Shown in pieces: positions 11,391 to 21,539 of a stretch of 64,000 nucleotides of DNA. The notes beneath the pieces were generated by a model that made no database searches, was not told where the DNA came from, and saw only the letters and a program-made list of their open reading frames with translations. Each line of letters starts with the position of its first letter. The first letter of the stretch is position 1. Where the stretch lies: NCBI GenBank assembly GCA_032207245.1, contig CM063500.1, positions 85,598,745-85,662,744 of the forward strand, read 5' to 3'. This stretch comes from Pardosa pseudoannulata. Lineage: Eukaryota; Arthropoda; Arachnida; Araneae; Lycosidae. Made by a program: the position numbers and the translations under genes.

Positions 11391-12034
11391 TCAGTACTAG
11401 TATTAGAGACATTCGGAAATGCCTATTTTAGAAACAAAACTTCTGTAAATTGATCTTATAAGTAGATAATAAAACATTCACAATTTCTTGAAGTATTTAC
11501 CAGAATGAGGTACTCTTTTTATGATTCCTTCAGTCTAGAGAAATTTCAACCGATTCATACAATTTACAAATACACAAATTATGAATTTTATACTTGGAGC
11601 AAAAAAAAGAAATCTATTGATTATTTAATATTCACTGAGATTATAATTATCATTCTTTCTTGCACAACACCTCTCAGGGGTCGATCGAGACAAAAATTTG
11701 GTCCCCTCTATGGCCTTTTCACAAAATTCGGTATCGTAAAAGCGACACCTTTTTTAAAATTCTTAAAAATAAATTCCAATATGTTATTTCTGCAATCAAC
11801 TAACACAGACAGGGAGGATCCATCAAACTGGGGAAGTGCCTACTTTATTCGGCTAACCCCAAAATGATGGTAACCACTTAAACAAATACGTTATTTTACT
11901 TATTTATAATACCCAGATATATTTATGCATGATAGTTAAGTGGTTTCAGCACTACATATCTCATATTGTTATACATGAAAAAATTTTCTACATTTATTTT
12001 ACAGAACAAACGTTATATATGTGTAGAGACGTAC

Positions 12035-12037
12035 CAT
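12035..12037 (-). other. COG7: candidate COG7 start codon at a splice donor (ATG then GTACGT)
   Basis: The first recognised COG7 exon begins in phase 0 at residue 2, so an upstream exon must end in ATG immediately before a donor. On the minus strand the best match in the interval is ATG followed by GTACGT. This is inference from one short motif; RNA data would be needed to confirm it. Confidence 0.3.
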
Positions 12038-12522
12038 TAATACTGTATGAAAGTACAAAAATATTGAAAACCACTTCGTTTACATACAATATGAACTATA
12101 GAATAAACTACAAATTATTGTTTTAAAAAGTCTTCATTGACGTGTTGAATGTTTATAAACATCATATGAACAAGCCGGGTTACAGTTGCAGTTCATTAAA
12201 TCATAAGTAAAAATTGTCAAAATGAATATATAAAAAACCCTCTAACTTTATGCAAATTAGTGGTAAAATGTTCGAATAATATGCACTTGCTAAAATTTTT
12301 TTCGTATTTGATTATTGGTGATTATTTGATCATTTTTAATCATCTGAAATTATTTTAATTTTCAGTGTGACACTATTGCAACTCTGCTCAACTCTCTCTC
12401 GCTCATGAAATTGTTTTCACTTTTGGAAAACATGCTTTTATGTCTATACTAGGTTGCATAGCATCGTAGATTATACTTCTTATATTTTGTACATAATTAT
12501 ATATAATTTTTCAATTTTCAAA

Positions 12523-13026
12523 ATGAATATACGTTGCGCTACTCCAGATGATCTGATGAACATGCAACATTGCAATTTATTATGTCTACCTGAAAATTAT
12601 CAAATGAAATACTATTTTTACCATGGTTTGTCTTGGCCCCAGTTATCATATGTTGCAGAAGACGAAAAGGGAAAAATCGTCGGATATGTGTTAGCGAAAA
12701 TGGAAGAAGATTCCGACGATGACCCACATGGACATATTACCTCCTTGGCTGTCAAACGATCTCACCGGCGTCTCGGCTTAGCACAGAAATTAATGGATCA
12801 ATCTTCTAGGGCTATGGTAGAATGTTTCAATGCGAAGTATGTTTCTTTACACGTAAGAAAAAGCAATAGAGCTGCTTTACATCTCTACACAAATACACTG
12901 AAGTTTCAAATTAGTGAAATTGAACCAAAATATTATGCCGATGGAGAAGATGCATATGCAATGAAAAGAGATTTAGCTAGTTTTGCTACTCAAGTAAAAA
13001 CCACAGATAAAGAATCGAAATCCTAA
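12523..13026 (+). CDS. NAA10: NAA10, N-alpha-acetyltransferase 10 (NatA catalytic subunit), intronless
   Basis: This 167-residue open frame begins [20 protein letters not shown] and is nearly identical along its length to animal NAA10 (ARD1). NAA10 with NAA15 forms NatA, which acetylates Ser, Ala, Thr, Gly and similar N termini as they leave the ribosome. The whole GNAT fold is present: the [15 protein letters not shown] substrate segment, the acetyl-CoA binding motif [19 protein letters not shown] and the [15 protein letters not shown] end. The start at 12523 is chosen because it matches the family N terminus; an in-frame upstream extension is non-homologous. There are no introns, and the long acidic tail of vertebrate NAA10 is replaced by about 15 residues ending KESKS. 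AATAAA lies at 13187-13192. It points away from COG7. It may be the only NAA10 or an old retrocopy; no poly-A tract marks a recent retrocopy. Confidence 0.96.
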   Translation: MNIRCATPDDLMNMQHCNLLCLPENYQMKYYFYHGLSWPQLSYVAEDEKGKIVGYVLAKMEEDSDDDPHGHITSLAVKRSHRRLGLAQKLMDQSSRAMVECFNAKYVSLHVRKSNRAALHLYTNTLKFQISEIEPKYYADGEDAYAMKRDLASFATQVKTTDKESKS

Positions 13027-13186
13027 ATGGATTTCAGAGTGAAATCATTCGTTTAGCGCTTTACCTTTCGCAAGTTTCAGAAATATTGCATGTGACACTT
13101 CTCTAAAAGACTTTAAAAAGCCCAAAAGAAAAAAAATATTCATCTGATTGTTCATTTTGAAGTACTGTTCTAAAATTTTATTGTAT

Positions 13187-13192
13187 AATAAA
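13187..13192 (+). terminator. polyadenylation signal for NAA10
   Basis: A canonical AATAAA about 160 bp after the NAA10 stop codon, the first good signal downstream. Confidence 0.6.
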
Positions 13193-13544
13193 TTCAGTTA
13201 GAGAATGTTTATTGTTTTCTTAATTTGGCAAATGGAAAGCAGAAATCTTTCCCAATATTTATGTCATACATTCATTCACTTTTAATTAATATCTTACTTT
13301 AAAACACAATTTGTGTTTTTAAAGTTTTCTTTTCTGGTAATACTTTTCCAAAGTTCTGGCACAATATTGTTCATATACACACAATCTTTTTATAATTGGG
13401 AACTATATAAATAAATTTACTTATTGATATGAATAATTTTCATACTAAAGTTCAGTACATAGATACGTTTCATTTTAATAATTTTTTTATATTTTACTTG
13501 TACTCATTTAAACATAAGCTGTTGAAAAGCAGAGAAATGTATAA

Positions 13545-13865
13545 TTGGTCAGTATATTTCAGATTGGTCAGTATTTGATGAAAATTTAATTTTTAACTTG
13601 TCTTTGTATTTTATCTGAATATTTTAATTTTTTGTTTTATTATTCTAAAATTGTTTTACAGTAAGGACAAAGTTGTGAATAACTGTAAAGTATCTGAGAA
13701 AAGCAAGTGAAGGTTTTTTATGTGTCTGGGGGGGATGCAGATTTTTATGATTTGGTTTGTAGACATTTGTTCTTGAATTGAATATTTTGCCATTAAATTT
13801 CGGGAGTTGTTATATATCTTAATATTCCTATAATTATATACAAAGCTTATTACATGCAAATATAA
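13545..13865 (+). repeat. dispersed repeat of about 330 bp, copy 1
   Basis: Shares an ordered series of blocks with 18185-18530: GGTCAGTATTTGATGAAAA, a TCTAAAATTGTTTTA-like block, GATGCAGATTTTTATGA, TTTGTAGACATTTGTT and CCTATAATTATATA. Same orientation; class unknown. Confidence 0.65.
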
Positions 13866-14009
13866 TTTTATTATAGAACTATGGTATAATTTTAGTACAT
13901 ATAAGAGTTAGTATATATTATGTTTCTATCTGTGTGTATGTAACAAAGGAGAAATTATTTTAAACGTCTCCTACCTTTCCAAAGATATTTTAGTATCATC
14001 AGTCGTGAC

Positions 14010-14521
14010 TAGAGTTGTAAAAAACCCAGAATTTTGAAGAGGTAGGAGTAAATCTGGGAATTTTGGGGAATAAACCGGGAACTTTGGGAAGAAATCATTT
14101 TAACAATGTTTACATTTATTTTTTCAACAGTGGCTATTGAAGAACTAGCATATTATTTCTAAGAGATTTTTTAGTACTTTTGGCAATATATATATATATT
14201 CAAGAAATAATAGCAATGAGCATTTAAATGATTTTATAGTAGTATTTATGTAATTAATTACCCTGTTAGTCTTATCAAACACATAACTGGTAGCTTCAAT
14301 TTTAATTGCTAATATAATAATTATATACATTATTTTTTATCATTATTTATTATGTAAATTGCTTTATGCTAAACTTTTTCTCCTCCTTTTATAATATAAA
14401 AATTAATATCTTTAAATTTAAAATATCAGTTTATTAATTTTTGTAATTCATATATCATTTAAAGGTGTAATCAAATGACTGTTGCATTGTGTGTCCAATT
14501 CCTACACAGACACACACATTT

Positions 14522-14555
<34 letters not shown>

Positions 14556-14927
14556 TGTTATCCAAGAAAAATAATGATTTATGGGTTTTGTGACACTACA
14601 GATTATTGCATAATATTTATGTAATAATAAAAATATTGGATATTTTTCAAAGAAAAATATACTCATACTTTCATGCTAAACATGATACCTTGCCAAATAT
14701 AGTTAATCCCAATTATTAATTTTTTTTCCATAGCATATAATAGTTAAATTTTGTGAAAATATCAACTTTTGAGATCTACAACAAAGACAGAAAAAAATTA
14801 TGGTTCTCATTCAGGAATTGGCGACTTCAAAATTCCCATGTTTTGGAAATTTTCAAAATTATCTTCCCCTAAAACCCAGTTTTTTCCCGGGTTTAAACCA
14901 GGTTTTTTTCTACTGCTCATAACTCTA
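14010..14927. mobile_element. 918-bp hAT-like element with 8-bp target duplication
   Basis: Both ends begin TAGAGTT when read inwards (left TAGAGTTGTAAAAAACCC, right in reverse TAGAGTTATGAGCAG then AAAAAAACC), followed by CCCGGGAA-like blocks. The exact 8-bp GTCGTGAC lies on both flanks (14002-14009 and 14928-14935). It has no transposase and contains a TA/GA microsatellite. The duplication length supports hAT. Confidence 0.75.
14521..14555. repeat. TA/GA microsatellite
   Basis: (TA)9-10 followed by (GA)8 inside the hAT-like element. Confidence 0.95.
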
Positions 14928-14935
14928 GTCGTGAC

Positions 14936-16530
14936 AGCTAACATTAATGGTAACTGGATCTTGTAAAATAAGTTTGTGGTGACAATGTCCTCCAAGTGAC
15001 GAAATGTTGTTGTTGAGCTTCCTGGGGTACCTTGGCCGAAGGCCTTATTCCCTGTTGCAAGTTAAAGAATTAATTATCAGGTGTCCAGTCTTTTAAGTTA
15101 ATATAAAATAAATATAAAAATGCTGGTCTTTATGATGAGAAAAAATAATGTAAGGCCCTTAACAAGTTAAATAATTAAGATGAATAAAAATTAAATGATA
15201 ATAAAAGAAAGTTTAAGGATAGCAAAGCATTTTATTATTATTAAGAAAATACTGTACAAGACGGTAAAGATAAAAGTGAATGATGAATTAAGATAAAATT
15301 AAATTTAAGTTAAGTTAGGAAAAAATAAAAGTGAATTCAAGTGATAAGTAAGTTAAAATTAAAAATTAAGTTCAGCTTAAAATTTGTGACGAGTGTCCTC
15401 CAAGTTCCCAAACCCTATCATTGGAGGTGACAAGCAAAGCCCAGCAGTCTTCTTGTACCTTTTTTAAATTATAAGGATCCTCTTTGTGTTATCCTAAGGA
15501 ATAATGTTGGCTACCTATATAGTGCTCCAATAAAAAAAAAACAGCCATTAAATACCTGCAGCGTAATATAGTAGCAAATGCTATAAGAGCAAATGCCTGT
15601 GCATTTAAAAAAAAAAAAAAATTAAGAGGGGTATTTCGTCGTTTTTCTTTTTCTTCAATGTCTTTGCTATATTGATTATAGTAATTAATAAAACTATAAA
15701 TACAAATTTTATCCATTATGCCTTTTGCATCCTTTATTAACAGGCATTTACAAAATAAAATTAAAAATTAGGGTTCCAATATTAAAACTTGCCATCTTAG
15801 CTCAAAAGCAAATAATTACTTTTTGCATGTTTTATTATAAAATAGATTATAGAAGATATTTATCTTTAAATCAATAAAAAAAAATAAATGACAGTTCATA
15901 TGGCATTTCAACCATACCCCCATTTTCTTAACCACATATAAAAGTAAAAATTTATTATTTTCTTTTTTATATTGTTTTATTCTTCTAAAGTCTCTACACT
16001 AATGTTTAATAAAATATAAGTTTCTGAATAATTTTAAAAGAAGATAGAAAAGAGTTTATGAATAATGCATTAATAGCCACTGTGCTATGAATATAAAAAG
16101 ACTGACAGTGACATAGCTAAAACTTTTTTTTTTCAGTATCATAAAATAATTCATTACATACATACCATGGCATGCATACATAAATATGTCCTAAAATGAA
16201 TCTACAATGCTGCACATCATTTCATTGTATCTTGTAAAATATATTTCCAGCCACATTGTGTCTTTTATTTTATGCTCTAATTGTTTACCATCTTTAAATT
16301 TGCCTTGTAGATACTGGAGCCTATTTGATTTATGGTTCAGTATATATTAGACAAATTTAAACTAAAGTAATTTATAAATAACTGGGAAAATAAAAAATAT
16401 ATTGATAAAGGAATTAGGGCATATCTTTTTATTTTTCTTTTATAGAATTACATACTGTCTATGGCAACAATATTTGAAAACTGATTTAATCCAATCAGTT
16501 TTCAAAAATCAGTCATTTTTAAACTACTGC
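14936..16530. other. gene-free AT-rich stretch with possible repeat ends
   Basis: TGTCCTCCAAGT occurs near 14987 and again near 15391 in the same orientation, about 400 bp apart, with AT-rich sequence between. This may mark an unclassified repeat. Otherwise only homopolymers are seen; the open frame at 15489-15716 matches nothing I know. Confidence 0.4.
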
Positions 16531-16536
16531 ATTATA

Positions 16537-17334
16537 CAGTCAGTACTGGCTATGTGGTTACCTGCTTATATGGTCAGTTTTCTAAAGTCCCATCTAACTT
16601 AATATGGAACATGTGTTAAAGCACATCGCTTATACAGTCATTTTCTTTCTCTTGTTACTGGTTATATGGTCAGTTTCATGTTTTCAACAAGTTTCCGTTT
16701 TTTTCTTTTCGTTTTTTTATTTTATTTATTTATTTTTAAGAAGTCAGTGCAAAATTAGAGAGGGCCTGAATTCAAGCCTTTATTTTCCTATCTTTCCTCC
16801 CTTTCCCCCTTTTTTGTTTGTGTGGACTCATCATCAGAGTTTTTCCACCTGAGTTCTCGCCCTCCACTGATAACAAGTGGCCATCTGTCTGTTTATTGGT
16901 TGAAGTTATCTCTCATCCATAACCTTAGGTGTTATTTTACTAATTCCGAAGCAGGAGATGATCATTTAAAAGCTATTGGGGACTTAGAAAAAGTTGTGTT
17001 AACAACCAACAAAAGGAAGCAAATTTATAAAACTGATTATTTTTAAATACATTGAACATGAATGTACATGTGCTGTACTTTGATTAGTCAGGTAAGTTAA
17101 TAAATTTCCCTCAAAAAAAATATTGCATATTTTTAATGTACTTTTTAATTCTCGAATTATATTTAGAATGTTCTTAAAAATATAATTATTTATTTATGAG
17201 TACTACATTATGATTGGTGAATATAATCCTGCCACTATTCAATAGGGTTGTATTGTTCCGCATATATGGTCACCCCGCTTATATGGTTTGATTTTTCTGG
17301 ACCGATGAGCTGACCATATAAGCGATACAGACTA
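16537..17334 (+). mobile_element. pogo/Tigger-type transposon remnant
   Basis: The left end has CAGTCAGTACTGGCTATG and then GCTTATATGGTCAG; the right end in reverse has TAGTCTGTATCGCTTATATG and then GTCAG. Repeated CGCTTATATGGTCA sub-motifs lie at both ends. Inside on the plus strand, up to 17046, is DDHLKAIGDLEKVV...KQIYKTDYF, like the Tigger transposase C terminus (usually ending KQ..I.DFF). Element limits are approximate. Confidence 0.6.
16900..17046 (+). pseudogene. Tigger transposase C-terminal fragment
   Basis: The open frame ends LRCYFTNSEAGDDHLKAIGD, then LEKVVLTTNKRKQIYKTDYF and a stop. The spacing and the KQ...TDYF end match the C-terminal tail of pogo/Tigger transposases. The DDE core is not readable. 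Confidence 0.5.
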
Positions 17335-17943
17335 TAGTAGTAAATTAATTATAGCTTTTAAGGCCAATTTGTTGAAACCTCCATCTACATTTACTGTCTT
17401 GCCTATATCTACCAATAGTTCTCAAACTCTTGGGAGTAATTCTGTTGCTAAGAAATGTTTTTACTTTTTTAAAATTTGAAAATGATCATTCAGTACTTGC
17501 AGTGGAAACTAGTAATGCACACAAATTTTAACTAGTTTTAACCCCTTATCACTGTCGCTCAAATCCAATTTGAATAACTCAAATGTACATTTGTATGCCC
17601 AAATGACTTAGGGAGAAAAACAAAATTACAATTTCTATTTCATGAAGCCATAACTCCGTACATTTTCAAAAATTTCCGTTCATTTTTTGTATATATGTCA
17701 AAATATTAGTATTTATATGTTTGTAGAAACTATTATAATTTAAAATTTGTTATTTACAAAAGTAATTTTTTTTTTAATTTCTTTACTGATATATTACTGC
17801 AAATTCGGCAAAGAAATTTTTCCATTTTTTTATACATTTTTATTTTTAATAAATTCTAGAGTTAAGGAATTAAAAATCTTACAAGGCATACCTTGAAAGT
17901 ATATCAGAGAGGACCGCCCCCCCCCCCTCCTCGTAAATACATC

Positions 17944-17969
17944 CTTGGACTATGAGCATATAGTCCAAG
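17944..17969. repeat. short perfect hairpin
   Basis: Arms CTTGGACTAT and ATAGTCCAAG (10 bp, perfect) around a 6-base loop, just after a C-rich run at about 17916-17930. Function unknown. Confidence 0.6.
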
Positions 17970-18184
17970 TGAGGTTTAGCCAGATCTTATAATTTAATTA
18001 GAAATAATTTTTATTAAAAAACAAATAAAATATTCATACTTGATGTGGAAAATATTTTTAAATATACCCCTATTTTACCCCACCTGACCCAACTTTTAAA
18101 AAAACCGGAAAGTTACCTATATAAAATCCTTACAATCCTCTGAGCAGAAAACAGATATAGATGTATTGCAGAGGTGAAAAATAG

Positions 18185-18530
18185 TCAGTATTTTTCAGAT
18201 AGGTAATTTTTTTTTCAGAATTTAGTCAGTATTTGATGAAAAATTAATATTTATCATGTGTTTGAATTATATTCAAGTATTTTAATTTTGTATTATTGTG
18301 CTAAAATTATTTTAAAATGAGGGCAAGATTGCAAGAAAGTGAAAAATATGAGGAGAAACTAGTAAAACTTTTTAATGTGTGTAAAGGGGGAGATATGCAA
18401 TATTCTTTTGAATATGCAGATTTTTATACATTGGTTTATAGATGCATGTCTGCGGATCTAACATTTTGCTATTTATTAGCAATTTTCTATATAATGTCCT
18501 AATTTTCCTATAATAATATAAAATGCTTAT
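18185..18530 (+). repeat. dispersed repeat of about 330 bp, copy 2
   Basis: Second copy of the repeat at 13545-13865, with blocks TAGTCAGTATTTGATGAAAA, GTGCTAAAATTATTTTA, ATATGCAGATTTTTATACAT and CCTATAATAATATAAA in the same order. It abuts the Tc1 fragment. Confidence 0.65.
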
Positions 18531-18539
18531 TGACTCACT

Positions 18540-18775
18540 CGAATGGATTGGCCAGCGTACTTCCCTGATTTAAATTCCATCAAACATGTGTGGGATGCTT
18601 TAGGGTAAAGCATTGCAGCGCACTTACATCCTCCGGAGAACACCCAACAACTCAAACAGATGCTGATTGCGGAATGGACACTCCTATCGCAAGAAATGTT
18701 GAACCAGCTGGTTTTGAGTATGCGGAGACGGTGAGAAGCAACCATTACAGTTAGGAGAGGGTATATCCCATATTA
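18540..18775 (+). pseudogene. Tc1-type transposase C-terminal fragment with altered catalytic Glu
   Basis: The plus-strand frame reads MDWPAYFPDLNSIKHVWDAL, then, past in-frame stops, HLHPPENTQQLKQMLIAEW and a basic RRR end. This is the classical DWPAYSPDLNPIEHVWD block of Tc1 transposases. The third catalytic residue, normally Glu in NPIEH, is Lys here (NSIKH), and there are stop codons after WDALG and after SMRRR. No upstream half or inverted repeats are recognised, so the element is truncated and inactive. Confidence 0.85.
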
Positions 18776-18799
18776 AAGAACATCTGCTTGTTGTTCTTC

Positions 18800-19780
18800 C
18801 TCATGGATAGACAATCATGAGTCACGATACTATGCATTCAATAAATCTTGTTTTTGTTTGATTCCATACCGTATGCATTGTATTCCCTTTTCAGCGCCGA
18901 TGCTTTCGTCATCCTTTAAGTACACAATACTCTCTCTCATTTCTGAATTTCATGTCTCTCAAATGATTTCTCGTGGAATTATGGCAAAAAATCCACCTGT
19001 TGCTTAAGTTTTGCACACCAGTGTATATCTGATATCGGCAGTAGAGGAGCTCCGTCCTGCAGATCTTTGTATATAGTACCATTTTATCCAAGATAATTTT
19101 AATAAGTGTGTTAAACCCTGTCCCGACCGAAGCCATCCAGACTAAAGATAATTTTAATAAAGGAAAACTTAATTGTACTGGTTGTCCTGTGGGGTCTATC
19201 TAAACACCGTGCACTTTGTGAGCTAAATAGGTTACAATGTAGTATTGCTATTTTGGCGCGATTATAATGTAGGTAAAAGTCACTATACATTTATTTTTCA
19301 AATTTTGTGTTTTTAAACATTTTTAAATTTAAAAAAAAATTATTTATTTTTTACCATTATATATTTATTCCGTTATTTTATGCTTAAAAAACAGTTTCGT
19401 TTAGTTTTGCTAATTTGGCGACTTTTTGTTGTTAACGGCATAAAATGTAGCCAAGTAGAATATATACTATACCTATTCCTCGGATCCTTGTAAAAGCCGA
19501 CCCCACACTTTAGGTTCATGAAAACCTCCAAAAATTCACGGAAGGATACAGCATATAAATATAGAGATAAATTATTCATTTTTTTTTCAAAGGAGGAGAT
19601 TAGGGTTACAAATTAATTTAAGCTAAATGCTAGGTAAGTGCAATCCATCATAGCATCTGTCAGAGATATTGATTCATTTTTTATTTCAATTTTTACGTCA
19701 TTACTATTATTTACAATGAGGAATTTGCACATGTGGGGGATTCGAACAACTTAGTGTTTTTCTGATAATTTCAGACTTGT
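18800..19780. other. unclassified, gene-free stretch
   Basis: Follows the Tc1 fragment. It includes a repeated AAGATAATTTTAATAA at about 19089 and 19145 and a few CpG-containing blocks, but no coding or terminal signature I can name. Confidence 0.4.
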
Positions 19781-19839
19781 AGATTCCAAAAATGTAAAAA
19801 ACTGGGTCCATCATTTAAAAAATTAATTTTAAAGTTAAG

Positions 19840-20052
19840 CGAAAATCACGTGACATCAAAACGCTCCGTGATTGGTTGTGATGTCATCGTTCATGCAGAC
19901 CAATATTTTTATATTGCTTTTAAGCGCGCACTATTTTCCGATTTTGTTTTTGCAAGTTCCTAAAATTTTCTAGCTATCAAAATTTATTTTTATTTAAACC
20001 TGAAGGTTTATTTTATCGATCTCGATAGCTTAGTTATCTCAATTTGTCATAA
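19840..20052 (+). promoter_or_regulatory. promoter-like region upstream of the SWIM-family exon
   Basis: Contains AATCACGTGACATCA, GTGATTGGTTGTGATGTCAT (an inverted CCAAT box and a CRE/ATF-like TGATGTCA) and GACCAAT, with a TATATTGC-like AT patch. The density of motifs next to an ATG exon suggests an ancestral promoter. Inference only. Confidence 0.35.
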
Positions 20053-20185
20053 ATGTCTCTTCTACCTGGATTTACCAAAGGACAATCAGACAACCTCCCG
20101 AAAATTGACAGCATGTCAATGTTTTCTTTCTTAGTAAAAAACCGGATTTTATGGGAGCAGAAATACGAGGAATTAAAACCCAAAG
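20053..20185 (+). pseudogene. first exon of a SWIM-type protein family gene, frameshifted
   Basis: Begins MSLLPGFTKGQSDNLPKIDS and, after a one-base shift near 20134, continues in another frame as SKKPDFMGAEIRGIKTQ before a splice donor (AAAG then GTATGT). From memory, this arrangement (LPGF.K....LPK.D followed by F.....PDF...EIR.IK) is the N terminus of a large arthropod family of uncharacterised proteins carrying a SWIM zinc finger further on. Later exons (expected to begin near SGRESYGD) are not found downstream, so the copy is truncated as well as shifted. Family assignment is fairly sure; function is unknown. Confidence 0.6.
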
Positions 20186-20384
20186 GTATGTAAAATCATT
20201 TATATTTTTTTCCAATTTTACTTAACATGTATTAATACTTTATTCATGCTAAACACAGCTCTTTTGTTTGTAAACACAAACAAGTCAAATAAATATACAT
20301 ATATCATATACACACATTTGTAGTAGCATCGCTTTTTATAAATAGAGACGGATGTAATATTAAAATAAAAATTAGAGGAGGTAT

Positions 20385-20432
20385 TTATTGTGAGACCGGT
20401 CTCATTAGCCTTCGTGTTGCAAAAAGTAGACC
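20385..20432 (+). repeat. fragment of SINE family A 3' end
   Basis: GGTCTCATTAGCCTTCGTGT followed by TGCAAAA matches the conserved 3' block of SINE family A. Only this end is present. Confidence 0.5.
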
Positions 20433-21014
20433 GTAGAACTCCAAAATCAAACTAATTCTTAGATATTTTAAATATGATTAAAAGAAATTTAAAATCTTAA
20501 AACGGCTTTACTTAAATATTTATACATTTTTAAATAGCAATACAATTTTATTGCCTTTAATATTAATGTCAAATTAAAAAATGTATAAAATTTCTCAAAT
20601 TAAATTTAATTTTTAAAGTAATATCATTATTAAGTATTTTGAAAATACTTTTTAATACTTTTTTTCAAATTAGTCGCCAATTTAATCGAAAAATATCACT
20701 GTGATTTGATACACAAGAAAGTATGCATCTCTGAAGAAAATATTTATAATATCTTGAAAATACATAACCTTCCCCTCCCCCGAGTTATTTATTAGATAAT
20801 TATATGCTTTAGATATTTATATGTTTTTCGATATTTATATGCTTTATAAAATATATATTGTACTTGAACTCTGTGATAATACTCGAAAATTAGCAGTTTT
20901 AAAAGTTAAATAGCAGTGGTTAATCAACAATCCTTTTAAAGGTATAGATGTATTTTTATATACTTGAATTGTTCTAAATTAGTAATATTTAAACAAATGC
21001 AAGCATTTATTTAC

Positions 21015-21211
21015 CGAAAAGTGGTCTTCACAAACCCATAGAGATAATTGGGGTTTAATTTCTCATCCCTTTTCATCGCAGTTGTCCAGATTTTACGTGT
21101 ATGTGGGTCTTTCGGGACGCTGAAAAATATCTTCTCATTGCAATTAGCTGTTGTATTTTTACAGAGTGGCACAATACAATATTTAGAGTATGATTTTTTA
21201 ATGCCAGACAT
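21015..21211 (-). pseudogene. THAP zinc-finger domain exon, frameshifted
   Basis: The minus-strand frame begins MSGIKKSYSKYCIVPLCKNT and continues KIFFSVPKDPHTRKIW, giving the first two zinc ligands (C-x4-C) and the conserved Trp of a THAP DNA-binding domain. The second ligand pair appears as LWVCEDHFS but in another frame: an extra CT in the run CTCTATGGG accounts for the shift. The exon then reaches a splice donor (TTTTCG then GTAAAT). THAP domains occur in regulatory proteins and P-element transposases; with one exon I cannot say which. It converges on the broken SWIM-family exon 0.8 kb away. Confidence 0.75.
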
Positions 21212-21539
21212 AACAAAAAAATTTCTATTATATGCGATACTTTACACAAAAACAAATTTAAAAGTCGCCTTTTAATATGTAAACAGCATAGGCGCTCGGT
21301 GTCTACATGAACGTAGAAGTCACAAACTCGAAAAAAAAAAAAGTATCGTTTTTGAGAGACGTTAAAGAGTCCGCTATAAAACCCATTAGAAATCACTCAT
21401 TAGGCCCCCAAATGAAAGAAAAATAGCTACTGTCTTGCTTACTTTTTTGTCTTCTATCATTTAAAATCAAAATTAGAAAACGTGAAAATTCCTCATTGTG
21501 CCCAGTTCTTTAAATTAAGCTACTTGTTCAAATTCATAT

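Noticed and set aside
11505..11867. 120-codon plus-strand open frame
   Set aside because: No recognisable domain, low-complexity composition, no splice or promoter support.
18317..18502. 61-codon plus-strand open frame
   Set aside because: Lies within the 330-bp repeat and is not preserved in the other copy at 13545-13865.
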